From: UBA3064 sp023258775
GTDB lineage: Bacteria > Pseudomonadota > Gammaproteobacteria > Burkholderiales > Burkholderiaceae_E
NCBI GenBank assembly: GCA_044355655.1
Contig: JBIKXS010000014.1
Location: 1 to 64,000, forward strand
DNA: 64,000 bases
Reading direction: 5' to 3'
Below the pieces are notes generated by a model that was not told the DNA's origin, made no database searches, and saw only the letters and a list, made by a program, of their open reading frames with translations. The position numbers were made by a program, and so were the translations under genes. Positions 26,288 through 34,978 of this stretch are shown here, one piece after another. How positions within the stretch are numbered: position 1 is the first letter of the stretch; every line of letters starts with the position of its first letter.

Positions 26288-27270
26288 GTCTCATCGAGTT
26301 GGATATTGCGTTCTCGTGCAACCCGCTGCCAGCGCGCAATGTCGTTCCTGATAAAACGCGCATAGTCTGCAGCGCTCATCGGCATGGGTTCAAGCGCCTC
26401 AACCATAAACTTGCGCTTCACCTCATCTAAGGCAATCACTTTATTAATTTCTGCGTTTAAGCGAATCACAAGCTCTGATGGCATGCGCGCTGGACCAGAA
26501 AGTCCATACCACTGAACACCATCGAACCCGGCAAAGCCCAACTCCTCGAGCGTTGGGACCGAGGGTAGCGTTGAATGTCTTTGTTTACCGGTGACAGCAA
26601 TTGCTTTGATCCGTCCCGCCCGAAGATGCGGCAAAGCTGCAGCAAGCCCCGGCATCATGCACTGGACCTGATTCCCGATGGTGTCGGTGAGTGCGGGTCC
26701 GATACCTCGATAGGGTACATGGGCGATATTAAAACCGGCGGCCAATTTGAGTTGCTCCATCGCGAGATGTGTGAGGGTTCCAGTGCCGGAAGAGCCATAG
26801 CTCCAGGTTGAACCATTTTTCTTGGCCAATTCGAGGAAGCGAATCAAATCGCTCGCGACCACCTGGGAGGAGACCACAAGCACGTTTGGTGTTCCAGCGA
26901 TCATAGCGATATGGATATAATCCTCGATTGCATCGTAGGGCAGCTTTCTCACCGCAGGATTGGTGCCATGGGTTCCAACGTAGGACAAAAACAAATGGTA
27001 GCCATCAGCAGGCGCCTTTTTCGCTGCCATCGATCCAACAATCCCGCCTCCACCTGCCAGATTCTCGACCACGAAGGCCTGCCCAAAGACTTTTGATAGC
27101 TGCTCGGCCATCGTTCTTGCAACGAGATCAACACCCCCACCGGGCTGGACTGGAGCGATAATCTTTACTGGACGATTTGGGTAAGCGCCCTGCGCGAAAA
27201 CCGGATGTTGAGAGGCGTCACTAGCAATCCAGGAAGCACCTGTCATCAATATAAATTTTCGTCGCTTCAT
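26284..27270 (-). CDS. Bug family (TctC-like) solute-binding protein
   Basis: 328 residues with a twin-arginine-like signal (KRRKFILMTG) and the Bug core YPNRPVKIIAPVQPGGGVDL. It is 56 bp downstream of a fused TRAP permease on the same strand, hence likely the last gene of the dioxygenase-aminotransferase-TAXI-TRAP operon. It may therefore provide a second ligand-binding subunit for that permease, though direct evidence is lacking. Confidence 0.85.
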   Translation of the reverse strand: MKRRKFILMTGASWIASDASQHPVFAQGAYPNRPVKIIAPVQPGGGVDLVARTMAEQLSKVFGQAFVVENLAGGGGIVGSMAAKKAPADGYHLFLSYVGTHGTNPAVRKLPYDAIEDYIHIAMIAGTPNVLVVSSQVVASDLIRFLELAKKNGSTWSYGSSGTGTLTHLAMEQLKLAAGFNIAHVPYRGIGPALTDTIGNQVQCMMPGLAAALPHLRAGRIKAIAVTGKQRHSTLPSVPTLEELGFAGFDGVQWYGLSGPARMPSELVIRLNAEINKVIALDEVKRKFMVEALEPMPMSAADYARFIRNDIARWQRVARERNIQLDET

Positions 27271-27326
27271 TGCTTAAATTCCTTTACCCGATCGATTGGG
27301 TGTTGGTCCAACAACGGACATCTCAC

Positions 27327-29891
27327 TCAAGTGCGTTGCATTCGAAAGCCTTGGGTGAACCAGACAATCAAGATGAGGATACAAGCGGGCAGATAAAACC
27401 AATGAGGCGTTGGACGCTCTGCTGGAACCATGATTGAAACAACCTCCCATCCCTGCTCGAATCCTGCCTTTTGAGCCTGGGATCCGAATCGGACAGCGCT
27501 AATCTGGCTTTGTCCCCCTAGCGACATGAGTTGTATTCCCGCGCTTGAAAGTCGTTTGCGTCCATCTTCAGTACCTACCCCAAGATTTAAAGCAAGCGTT
27601 TTTGTAATGTCCGCACCCTCAAGATTCATCCCCCGAATGACAAAGACCAAGCGAGAATCGTCGCTGGCGTGTTGCACGACTTCATAAACGCTTGAGACCT
27701 CTCGCTCAACGAGAGGTGGCTTGAGTTGATTCATGATTAAGTCTGGACGAAATAAAAGAATAACAGCCACACTTAAGAGTAAGTTTTCCCACAAGCGATT
27801 CTTAACGCGAAACCAGTTCATGCTAATGGCGCCAAAGACAAGCATCGCGAGGCTACATGCAGCGACAACGCGTATTAACTCCCACGCATCGTTAACATCG
27901 ATCAATAGAAGTTGTGGATTGAAGATCCAGATGAAAGGCAGTATGACGGTGCGCAACGCATAGCGTGCGCCTTGCATACCGGTCTTGATAGCATCCTCAC
28001 CGGAAATCGCTGCGGCGGCGAAGGTCGCTAACCCAACGGGAGGCGTTATATCGCCCATAATACCGTAATAAAAAACAAATAAGTGCACGGCGATTAAGGG
28101 AATCACTAGACCACTTTGCGCGCCAAGCTCGACCACAACAGGAGCCATCAAGGTCGCTACCAACACATAATTTGCTGTTGTGGGCACACCAAGCCCGAGC
28201 ACGAGACAGACAAATGCTATAAACAATAGCATTATCAAAACATTCCCCTGAGCGACCGCTTCAACAAAGTCGGTCATTCGCAAACCTAAGCCGGTAAGCG
28301 TTATGCCACCTACAATAATGCCTGCAGTAGCCGTTGCAATACCGATACCCACCATGTTTCTGGCGCCATCATGAAAGCCACCAACAAGGTCATGCAAGCC
28401 CTCTCGCCACGTTGGCAGCATAGGTTCTTTTCTAATCAAAGCCATACAGGGCTTTTGAGTGATCATTAAAGTTATAAGTACAACAACAGCCCAGAAGGCC
28501 GATAGCGAGGGCGAAAGCTCTTCAATCATCAGACACCAAATCAAAGTGCCTATTGGGAGCAAATAATGAAGCCCAGCTTTTACCGTCGTCCAAGTGTCGA
28601 GTACTTGTGGATTATCAATATCGATATCCTGAGGCAAGGCTTGCGATCTCGCCGCTTGGTTTATCGCCATCAAATAGATCAGCAGCATAAACAATGCTGC
28701 TCCCCAAATCGCGAAATGTCCAAGTAAGTATTTTATAAACGCTAAAGCGTAATAAAGTATTGCAATTAGAATCACCGAACCCGAGACCCCGATGCCAACG
28801 CGAATCCACCGCTGATATCGCGGCCGATATTCCCTTTTGACGATCGGCTGCATGCCCAGCTTCAAAGCCTCAAGATGAACAATGTAGAACAATCCGAGAT
28901 AGGACAATATTGCCGGCAAAAGAGCGTGTTTAACGATCTCAGCGTAAGGGATGCCAACGTACTCAACCATTAAAAAGGCGGCGGCTCCCATCACCGGCGG
29001 CATGATTTGTCCGTTCACCGAACTCATCGTTTCTATGGCACCTGCTTTTACACCGCCATATCCTGCCCTTTTCATCAAGGGGATGGTGAAAATCCCCCCA
29101 GAGACTACATTCGAAACGGAAGACCCTGAGATCATGCCGTTGAGTGCAGACGAAATCACCGCGACCTTTGCAGGTCCTCCACGAAGATGGCCAAGAGCAG
29201 CGAAACTTACTTGCATCATGTAATTGCCACCGCCTGCGCGATCCAGCAGTGCACCGAACAGGACATAGATAAAAATAGCACTCGTCGACACCCCAAGTGC
29301 GATGCCATATACCCCTTCGGTGGTTAACCACATATGGGAGATCAAGCGATTGAGTGAGGCTCCTTTATGTTGTAAGACCTCAGGCATCCAGGGACCTGCC
29401 ATTGCGTAAGCGATAAAGAGCAGTGCCAGTAAGGCCATCGGTAAACCCACTGCCCGCCGGGTTGCTTCGAGCAATAGCAAAAGTCCAAGACTTGCCGTTA
29501 ACACATCAAAGCCTGTCGGCTGTCCGGGTCGGGTTGCGAGTTCGCTATAAAAGATCAGCAAATATACGCCTGCAAAACATGCCAGGATCGCAAAGAGCCA
29601 GTCAAACCATGGAACACGATCCGTCTGCGAGCGGCTTGAGAACGGCCAAAGCAAGAACCCGAGAAAAAGCGCAAAGCCCAAGTGAATCGAACGCGCCTCC
29701 GTATCGTTTAGCACGCCAAAGCCGAGCGCAAAAGGCAGTGGCGATGCGTACCAAAACTGAAACATTGCCCAAAGAAGGCAGATCAGCATGACAAATCGCC
29801 TGACAGCTGCAGAAGGATTTCTGCCGCCAGTATCAGCTTCGGCAACAAGGCGTTGCAAAGCCTCGGGCGCTTTCTCGATATCTGAAGCCAT
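27327..29891 (-). CDS. TRAP transporter fused permease (DctQM fusion, TAXI type)
   Basis: 854 residues. The N-terminal part (about 30-200) has the small-subunit helices and the central part (about 200-650) the large DctM-like subunit, as in 4TM/12TM fused permeases used with TAXI binding proteins. Typical segments include IYVLFGALLDRAGGGN and GEDAIKTGMQGARYALRT. After about residue 690 there is a periplasmic-looking domain of the DUF3394 kind, flanked by a last hydrophobic helix. It lies 80 bp after the TAXI gene, with an intrinsic terminator-like hairpin between them. Confidence 0.9.
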   Translation of the reverse strand: MASDIEKAPEALQRLVAEADTGGRNPSAAVRRFVMLICLLWAMFQFWYASPLPFALGFGVLNDTEARSIHLGFALFLGFLLWPFSSRSQTDRVPWFDWLFAILACFAGVYLLIFYSELATRPGQPTGFDVLTASLGLLLLLEATRRAVGLPMALLALLFIAYAMAGPWMPEVLQHKGASLNRLISHMWLTTEGVYGIALGVSTSAIFIYVLFGALLDRAGGGNYMMQVSFAALGHLRGGPAKVAVISSALNGMISGSSVSNVVSGGIFTIPLMKRAGYGGVKAGAIETMSSVNGQIMPPVMGAAAFLMVEYVGIPYAEIVKHALLPAILSYLGLFYIVHLEALKLGMQPIVKREYRPRYQRWIRVGIGVSGSVILIAILYYALAFIKYLLGHFAIWGAALFMLLIYLMAINQAARSQALPQDIDIDNPQVLDTWTTVKAGLHYLLPIGTLIWCLMIEELSPSLSAFWAVVVLITLMITQKPCMALIRKEPMLPTWREGLHDLVGGFHDGARNMVGIGIATATAGIIVGGITLTGLGLRMTDFVEAVAQGNVLIMLLFIAFVCLVLGLGVPTTANYVLVATLMAPVVVELGAQSGLVIPLIAVHLFVFYYGIMGDITPPVGLATFAAAAISGEDAIKTGMQGARYALRTVILPFIWIFNPQLLLIDVNDAWELIRVVAACSLAMLVFGAISMNWFRVKNRLWENLLLSVAVILLFRPDLIMNQLKPPLVEREVSSVYEVVQHASDDSRLVFVIRGMNLEGADITKTLALNLGVGTEDGRKRLSSAGIQLMSLGGQSQISAVRFGSQAQKAGFEQGWEVVSIMVPAERPTPHWFYLPACILILIVWFTQGFRMQRT

Positions 29892-29925
29892 CAGCGTCTC
29901 ATAACCTGGTACCTGATAAACGAAA

Positions 29926-29947
29926 AGGGCGAAGCAATCTTCGCCCT
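29926..29947 (-). terminator. Intrinsic terminator/attenuator between TAXI and TRAP permease genes
   Basis: On the minus strand AGGGCGAAG, a 4-nt loop and CTTCGCCCT form a perfect 9-bp stem followed by TTTTCG. It lies 25 bp beyond the TAXI stop codon and before the permease start. Partial termination here would give more binding protein than permease, a common need in binding-protein dependent transport. Confidence 0.7.
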
Positions 29948-29971
29948 ATCAGCATGTAAAGCAAGCGCTTC

Positions 29972-30952
29972 TTACTTGGCCCAGCCCTTCTCCTTGTAGT
30001 AACGCAACGCACCTTCGTGCAAGGGGGCAGACAGGCCATCCTTGATCATCTGTTCGGGCTTCAGATGTGCCAGCGCTGGATGGAGCTTTTTAAACTCATC
30101 GAAATTATCGAACACCGCCTTCACCACCTGATAAACGGTGTCGGCTGGTGTTTTGGCCGAGACGACAACGGTAGCCAATACGCCGTAAGTCTGGGCGCCG
30201 TCGGGATTGTTTGGGTACAAGCCACCCGGAATGCTGGCTTTGGCATAGTACGGTTTTGAGGCCAAGAGTTTATCGACTGCAGGGCCTGTAACCGATACCA
30301 GCTTAGCGCCACAAGTTGTCGTTGGATCCTGAATATTGGCACTCGGGTGACCAACACCATAGAAAAAGCCATCAATCTTGCCGTCACAAAGGGCCGGACC
30401 GTGCTCATCAGCTTTGAGTTCGGCAGCAAGTGAAAAATCAGTCAGCTTCCAACCCATGGCAAGCAGCAACTCTTCCATGGAAGCTCTCGTACCAGAACCA
30501 GGGTTACCCACATTGAACCGCTTCCCTTTTAAGTCTTGCAGCGTTTTCGCATTGAGCTCCTTGCGCGCGAGAACTGTGAAAGGCTCAGGGTGTACAGAAA
30601 AAACAGCGCGTAGATCAGCATAGGCGCCAGCACTCTTGAACTGAACATCGCCTTTAAATGCGTTGTACTGAACATCTGACTGGGTAAAGCCCAAGTCAAG
30701 CTCGCCAGCTTTAATCGTGTTGACATTGAAGACCGATCCTCCGGTCGATTCCACAGAACAGCGGATGTTGTGCTTTGCCCTGTCCTTGTTGACCAGTCGA
30801 CATATTGCCCCCCCAGCTGCGTAGTAAACACCGGTCACGCCACCTGTCCCGATCGTTACGAATTTTTGCTGAGCAAGACTCACCGAGCCAAACATTGCGG
30901 CTGACAGTCCGATCACTGAGGCTGCAGCAAAAGTAAGTGACTTTTTAATCAT
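29972..30952 (-). CDS. TAXI family TRAP transporter solute-binding protein
   Basis: 326 residues. A signal peptide (about 1-28, ending SLAQQK) precedes the TAXI hallmark FVTIGTGGVTGVYYAAGGAI, with further family pattern ELDLGFTQSDVQYNAF and GKRFNVGNPGSGTR. It delivers a ligand to the fused permease. The start at 30952 is set by AGGAAC. It follows the aminotransferase by 13 bp. The ligand is unknown; linkage to a PLP enzyme and a dioxygenase suggests an amino compound. Confidence 0.9.
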   Translation of the reverse strand: MIKKSLTFAAASVIGLSAAMFGSVSLAQQKFVTIGTGGVTGVYYAAGGAICRLVNKDRAKHNIRCSVESTGGSVFNVNTIKAGELDLGFTQSDVQYNAFKGDVQFKSAGAYADLRAVFSVHPEPFTVLARKELNAKTLQDLKGKRFNVGNPGSGTRASMEELLLAMGWKLTDFSLAAELKADEHGPALCDGKIDGFFYGVGHPSANIQDPTTTCGAKLVSVTGPAVDKLLASKPYYAKASIPGGLYPNNPDGAQTYGVLATVVVSAKTPADTVYQVVKAVFDNFDEFKKLHPALAHLKPEQMIKDGLSAPLHEGALRYYKEKGWAK

Positions 30953-30965
30953 GTCCAATAGTTCC

Positions 30966-32309
30966 TTATATAAATAGTAACGACTCAATCGAAGCGTCGA
31001 TTGCCTCGCTGAGCTTTTGCACAACAAGCTCAAGCTCAGACTCAAGCGCAATAAACGGCGGCGCCACAAGAACATGATCGCCTCGATGTCCGTCAACCGT
31101 GCCACCCATCGGATAAACCATGAGCCCTCGCGACATTGCCTCGCGCTTGATTGTTGCATGCAAACGCTGCTTAGGGTCGAAGCTGGCTTTGCTTTGTCGA
31201 TCCTCGACGAGCTCAATGCCCCAAAAAAAGCCTCGGCCCCGAATCTCGCCGATCTGAGGGTGAGCATCGAAGGCCTGATGGAGCATTTGCTCAAAAACCT
31301 TCCCCAATTCGCTAACCCGATCAACAAGTTGCTCTTGCTGAATAACCTTTTGCACGGCTAGCGCTGCGGCGCAGGCAATGGGGTGTCCCAGATACGTATG
31401 CCCATGTTGAAAAAAACCCGAACCGGTCGACATCGCGTTGACAATTCGTTCTTGCGCAAGCACAGCACCAATCGGTTGATAGCCTCCGCCTAGTCCTTTT
31501 GCGATAACAAGCAAATCAGGACTCACGCCCTCCTGCTCGCAGGCATGGAGACTTCCAGTCCTACCCATGCCGCACATGACTTCGTCAAGGATGAGCAAAA
31601 TACCATATCGATCGCAAACCTTTCGGATCGCTTGAAAATAACCTGGAACCGGCGTAAGTACGCCAGCCGTTGCGCCACCAACGGTTTCCGCTACGAAAGC
31701 GATAATGCTATCCGATCCATAACTGAGGATGGTTGCCTCAAGTTCATCGGCGAGGCGTTGCCCATAATCTTGGTCGCTCTCGTTTGTGCGCCGTTCACGA
31801 TAGGGATAGCAGGCAGATACATGCGATACCTGCATCAGAATCGGTGCAAAGGGCTCACGACGCCAAGCATTACCACCGACCGCAAGCGCGCCTAGCGTAT
31901 TGCCATGATAGCTTTGCCTTCTGGCGATGAAGTGCTTACGCTGAGGCTGACCGATTTCGAGATAGTACTGACGCGCCATCTTCAAGGCAGCCTCAATCGC
32001 TTCAGAACCTCCGCTCACAAAGTAAGCATGGCTGATGCCCTCCGGCGCGTGCCGCACCAGATGCGATGCGAGTTCTTCAGCCACATCGGAGGTGAAAAAC
32101 CCGGTGTGCGCAAAAGCTAAACGATCAATCTGTGCGTGCATTGCAGCGATCACAGCAGGATGGCCATGTCCGAGGCAGGAAACCGCCGCACCGCCCGAAG
32201 CGTCAAGATAGCGGCGCCCCTGTTGATCGACTAACCAGCAACCATCACCGCTCACGGCTATCGGTGGCATTTGATGCAGATGACGATGAATGACTTGGGA
32301 ATTACTCAT
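30966..32309 (-). CDS. Class III pyridoxal-phosphate aminotransferase family enzyme
   Basis: 447 residues of the class III (omega-aminotransferase) fold: SGGSEAIEAALKMARQY near residue 97, YHGNTLGA, LDEVMCGMGRTG with the PLP-binding Asp, and the Schiff-base lysine in VIAKGLGGGYQPIGAV. Members transaminate omega-amino acids, diamines or amino acids with an acceptor such as pyruvate; some, such as PbfA, are lyases of hydroxylated aminophosphonates. The adjoining dioxygenase makes a hydroxylated amine an attractive idea but not proven. It starts 9 bp after the PhyH gene. Confidence 0.85.
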   Translation of the reverse strand: MSNSQVIHRHLHQMPPIAVSGDGCWLVDQQGRRYLDASGGAAVSCLGHGHPAVIAAMHAQIDRLAFAHTGFFTSDVAEELASHLVRHAPEGISHAYFVSGGSEAIEAALKMARQYYLEIGQPQRKHFIARRQSYHGNTLGALAVGGNAWRREPFAPILMQVSHVSACYPYRERRTNESDQDYGQRLADELEATILSYGSDSIIAFVAETVGGATAGVLTPVPGYFQAIRKVCDRYGILLILDEVMCGMGRTGSLHACEQEGVSPDLLVIAKGLGGGYQPIGAVLAQERIVNAMSTGSGFFQHGHTYLGHPIACAAALAVQKVIQQEQLVDRVSELGKVFEQMLHQAFDAHPQIGEIRGRGFFWGIELVEDRQSKASFDPKQRLHATIKREAMSRGLMVYPMGGTVDGHRGDHVLVAPPFIALESELELVVQKLSEAIDASIESLLFI

Positions 32310-32318
32310 GTCTTCACG

Positions 32319-33146
32319 CTACAGGCGCGCCAAATGCTGCGTTGCACCGGCATATAGCACTTCGCGCATCGCCCCCGAGGCTTGCTCATGAAACGCTACC
32401 GCCACGGGATCCATATCGAAGCTCGGCCGCGGTGCATGAACAAAATGAAGATAAGCATCCTCACCTCTAACAAGCGCAGCGCAATCCCATTGAGTCACCG
32501 TTTGTTTGGCATCAGGAGGCAGAAAATGCATCGATACACCCATTCGACGATCACTCGACAAATTTGGCCCTGAGCCATGCGCAAGACAATAGTTGTGAAT
32601 GGACATCTGACCTGCCTTCAGCGGCATTGCAACAGCTGCAGCCTTATTCAAGGCGCTAATCCTTTGGCCGCGCGTTAACATGTTATCGGGATCGTAAGTG
32701 TCTTCATGGTCGAAGGTTTCTCCAAGATGGGTACCCGGTATGACCGACATGCACCCTGCTTCCTCGCTAGCATCTGAAATTGCAAACCAGGCGGTAAGCA
32801 CTTTTCGACTTGAAAGCCCCCAATACGTATTGTCCTGATGCCAGTCAACAAACTGCCTTGAGCCTGCATCTTTGATCCAAAAAATCGTACTCCAGCACAA
32901 GATATTGGGCCCAATCAGCTGCTCGACAGGGTCAAGCACTCGAGGGTCTCTAATTAATTCGTCGAGCCATTTGAAAAGTAAGAATGCCCGACTACGCTGA
33001 CTCGCTTTGAGGCTTCCACCTTGCTGAGTTTCAAAACGCTCTAATGTTTGTCTGATTGATAAGGCCTCGCTCGAATCCATGACATCAATTGCGGGCACAA
33101 ACCCTGCGCCATGGTAATGATTGATCTGCTGATCAGTTAATTTCAT
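32319..33146 (-). CDS. Phytanoyl-CoA dioxygenase (PhyH) family protein
   Basis: 275 residues, with HxD in FVDWHQDNTYWGL, distal His in YCLAHGSGPN and a conserved Arg (DRRMGVS) for 2-oxoglutarate. The start at 33146 has GGAGG upstream; earlier in-frame ATGs are possible. It is unlike the other PhyH protein of this window (17.7 kb) in detail and belongs to a different operon. It probably hydroxylates the compound imported by the TRAP system or handled by the PLP enzyme. Confidence 0.85.
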   Translation of the reverse strand: MKLTDQQINHYHGAGFVPAIDVMDSSEALSIRQTLERFETQQGGSLKASQRSRAFLLFKWLDELIRDPRVLDPVEQLIGPNILCWSTIFWIKDAGSRQFVDWHQDNTYWGLSSRKVLTAWFAISDASEEAGCMSVIPGTHLGETFDHEDTYDPDNMLTRGQRISALNKAAAVAMPLKAGQMSIHNYCLAHGSGPNLSSDRRMGVSMHFLPPDAKQTVTQWDCAALVRGEDAYLHFVHAPRPSFDMDPVAVAFHEQASGAMREVLYAGATQHLARL

Positions 33147-33252
33147 CCGAAACGCCTCCATCGCATCCATCCAGACTAGACCTATTGTCGATGCTCGAAC
33201 GAGGATTGGCAAGGCTAAGCAAAGTTTCCCAAAACAGCTGTAAGAAATGACG

Positions 33253-33329
33253 TACTACACCTTGTGACGCAGCATGCCTTGTCGTACCACGCCTTGTCGT
33301 ACCACGCCTTGTCGCACCACACCTTGTCG
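33253..33329. repeat. Tandem 15-bp repeat
   Basis: Units close to TACCACGCCTTGTCG are repeated head to tail: 33270-33284 (diverged), 33285-33299, 33300-33314 (identical pair) and 33315-33329, with a weaker copy at 33253-33267. They lie between the PhyH gene and isocitrate lyase and are non-coding. The uniform period without unique spacers rules out CRISPR. Confidence 0.8.
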
Positions 33330-33345
33330 CGCCGCAAAACTTTTT

Positions 33346-33360
33346 TTCTCATTGTGAGAA
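33346..33360. promoter_or_regulatory. Palindrome upstream of isocitrate lyase
   Basis: TTCTCA and TGAGAA flank a 3-bp centre (33346-33360), an exact palindrome in the leader region of aceA. It is about 60 bp upstream of the predicted -35 box, a position more typical of an activator or an extended regulatory region than a simple repressor. Confidence 0.4.
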
Positions 33361-33421
33361 TTCGCTTTTCACATTACAAAAAAATAAGATAAGTCATTGT
33401 TTTTAATGGGACTTCAAATTT

Positions 33422-33449
33422 TTGATATAGAAATTATTTTTGCTACACT
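33422..33449 (+). promoter_or_regulatory. Predicted aceA promoter
   Basis: TTGATA (33422-33427) and TACACT (33444-33449) are separated by 16 bp, in an AT-rich stretch. This would give a leader of about 60 nt before the aceA start at 33519. Confidence 0.5.
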
Positions 33450-33518
33450 GCATCATGTCAATGGCCGTTGACGTCTAATCGCATTCACCGTTCTATTTCT
33501 CATTTACAGGAGCGTTAT

Positions 33519-34856
33519 ATGTCTCGATTCGAACTGGAAGTTCAAAAATTACAAAAAGATTGGACGCAGGCACGTTGGACCGGTATTCAGCGTAACTATT
33601 CTGCCGCAGACGTTATTCGCCTTAGAGGCTCATTCCAGGTCGAACATACCCTGGCCAAGAGCGGCGCTGAGAAGCTATGGCGCTTGCTTCACAGCGAAGA
33701 CTTTGTCAACACGCTTGGTGCGCTCTCAGGCAATCAAGCCATGCAGCAGGCCAAGGCCGGACTAAAAGCTGTGTATCTTTCCGGATGGCAGGTCGCAGGC
33801 GATGCAAATCTCGCTGGCGAGATGTATCCCGACCAATCACTTTATCCGGTCAACTCAGTACCAGCGGTGGTCGAGAAAATTAACAACGCGCTCATGCGGG
33901 CAGATCAAATTCAGTGGATGGAGGGCATCCATGCCAATGATCCAGGCCATGTTGACTACATGTTACCAATCGTTGCTGATGCCGAAGCCGGATTTGGCGG
34001 CGTACTTAATGCCTTCGAACTAATGAAGTCAATGATCAAGGCAGGCGCCGCCGGCGTGCACTTCGAAGACCAATTAGCTTCTGCAAAGAAATGTGGACAC
34101 CTGGGGGGAAAGGTGCTCGTACCAACTCGCGAGGCGGTTTCCAAGCTGCTCGCGGCGCGCCTAGCAGCCGATGTAATGGGTGTACCGAGCGTTCTACTTG
34201 CAAGAACGGATGCAGAAGCAGCAGATCTCGTTACTTCTGATGTTGATGAACTCGATCGCCCTTTCCTCACCGGTGAGCGCACAGTTGAAGGCTTTTATCG
34301 CAGCCGTGCGGGATTTGATCAGGCAATTGCCCGGGGTCTTGCATACGCACCCTATGCAGACCTGATTTGGTGTGAAACAGGAAAGCCGGATTTAGCTTTT
34401 GCAAAGGCCTACGCCGAGGCGATTCATGCAAAGTTCCCAGGCAAGATGCTTGCTTACAACTGCTCACCTTCGTTCAACTGGAAGAAGCACTTAGACGACG
34501 CAACGATTGCTAAGTTCCAGCGTGAACTTGCCGCTATGGGTTATAAATTCCAATTCATTACGCTTGCGGGCTTCCACAGCCTGAACTACGCCATGTTTAA
34601 TCTGGCATATGGCTATGCGCGCAATCACATGAGCGCCTTTGTCGATCTCCAACAAGCCGAGTTTGCAGCGGCCGACAAAGGATTTACAGCCGTAAAGCAT
34701 CAACGCGAAGTCGGCACTGGTTATTTCGATGCTGTAACAACCACTGTTGAGCGCAATGCAGCGACCGCAGCGCTTAAAGGATCGACCGAAGATGAACAAT
34801 TCTTCGATGCACACGGCGAAGCGAAGCCTCCTAAAGCCGCATCATTAGCAGCGTAG
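33519..34856 (+). CDS. aceA: Isocitrate lyase
   Basis: 445 residues. The enzyme splits isocitrate to glyoxylate and succinate in the glyoxylate shunt, needed to grow on acetyl-CoA-yielding substrates. The catalytic signature SAKKCGHLGGKV is present near residue 190, with HFEDQ upstream and the NCSPSFNW loop near 330. The start at 33519 is preceded by AGGAG; the frame is open from 33468. It is monocistronic with its own promoter and terminator. No malate synthase gene is in the window. Confidence 0.95.
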   Translation: MSRFELEVQKLQKDWTQARWTGIQRNYSAADVIRLRGSFQVEHTLAKSGAEKLWRLLHSEDFVNTLGALSGNQAMQQAKAGLKAVYLSGWQVAGDANLAGEMYPDQSLYPVNSVPAVVEKINNALMRADQIQWMEGIHANDPGHVDYMLPIVADAEAGFGGVLNAFELMKSMIKAGAAGVHFEDQLASAKKCGHLGGKVLVPTREAVSKLLAARLAADVMGVPSVLLARTDAEAADLVTSDVDELDRPFLTGERTVEGFYRSRAGFDQAIARGLAYAPYADLIWCETGKPDLAFAKAYAEAIHAKFPGKMLAYNCSPSFNWKKHLDDATIAKFQRELAAMGYKFQFITLAGFHSLNYAMFNLAYGYARNHMSAFVDLQQAEFAAADKGFTAVKHQREVGTGYFDAVTTTVERNAATAALKGSTEDEQFFDAHGEAKPPKAASLAA

Positions 34857-34914
34857 CGCTGCAGCAGTTGTTTGCCTGGCCGGCAAATAGCGATTTATTT
34901 GGTGCTGTAACTTA

Positions 34915-34951
34915 CCGCCGATTGCAAGCCTGCCAGGTTTGCATTCGGCGG
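34915..34951. terminator. Intrinsic terminator after aceA
   Basis: A long stem (34915-34930 with 34936-34951, about 14 of 16 positions paired) around a 5-nt loop is followed by CTTCTTT. It lies between the convergent ends of aceA and the membrane spermidine-synthase-like gene and may serve both. A smaller hairpin (34871-34887) lies nearer aceA. Confidence 0.6.
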
Positions 34952-34978
34952 CTTCTTTAAAAAGCAATGATTGGCATA

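Noticed and set aside
30953..31327. Long N-terminal extension of the TAXI protein
   Set aside because: It runs antiparallel-free through the aminotransferase gene in another frame and has no signal peptide; the true signal peptide starts at 30952.
33253..33329. CRISPR array
   Set aside because: The units are contiguous 15-bp repeats with no unique spacers and no cas genes nearby.
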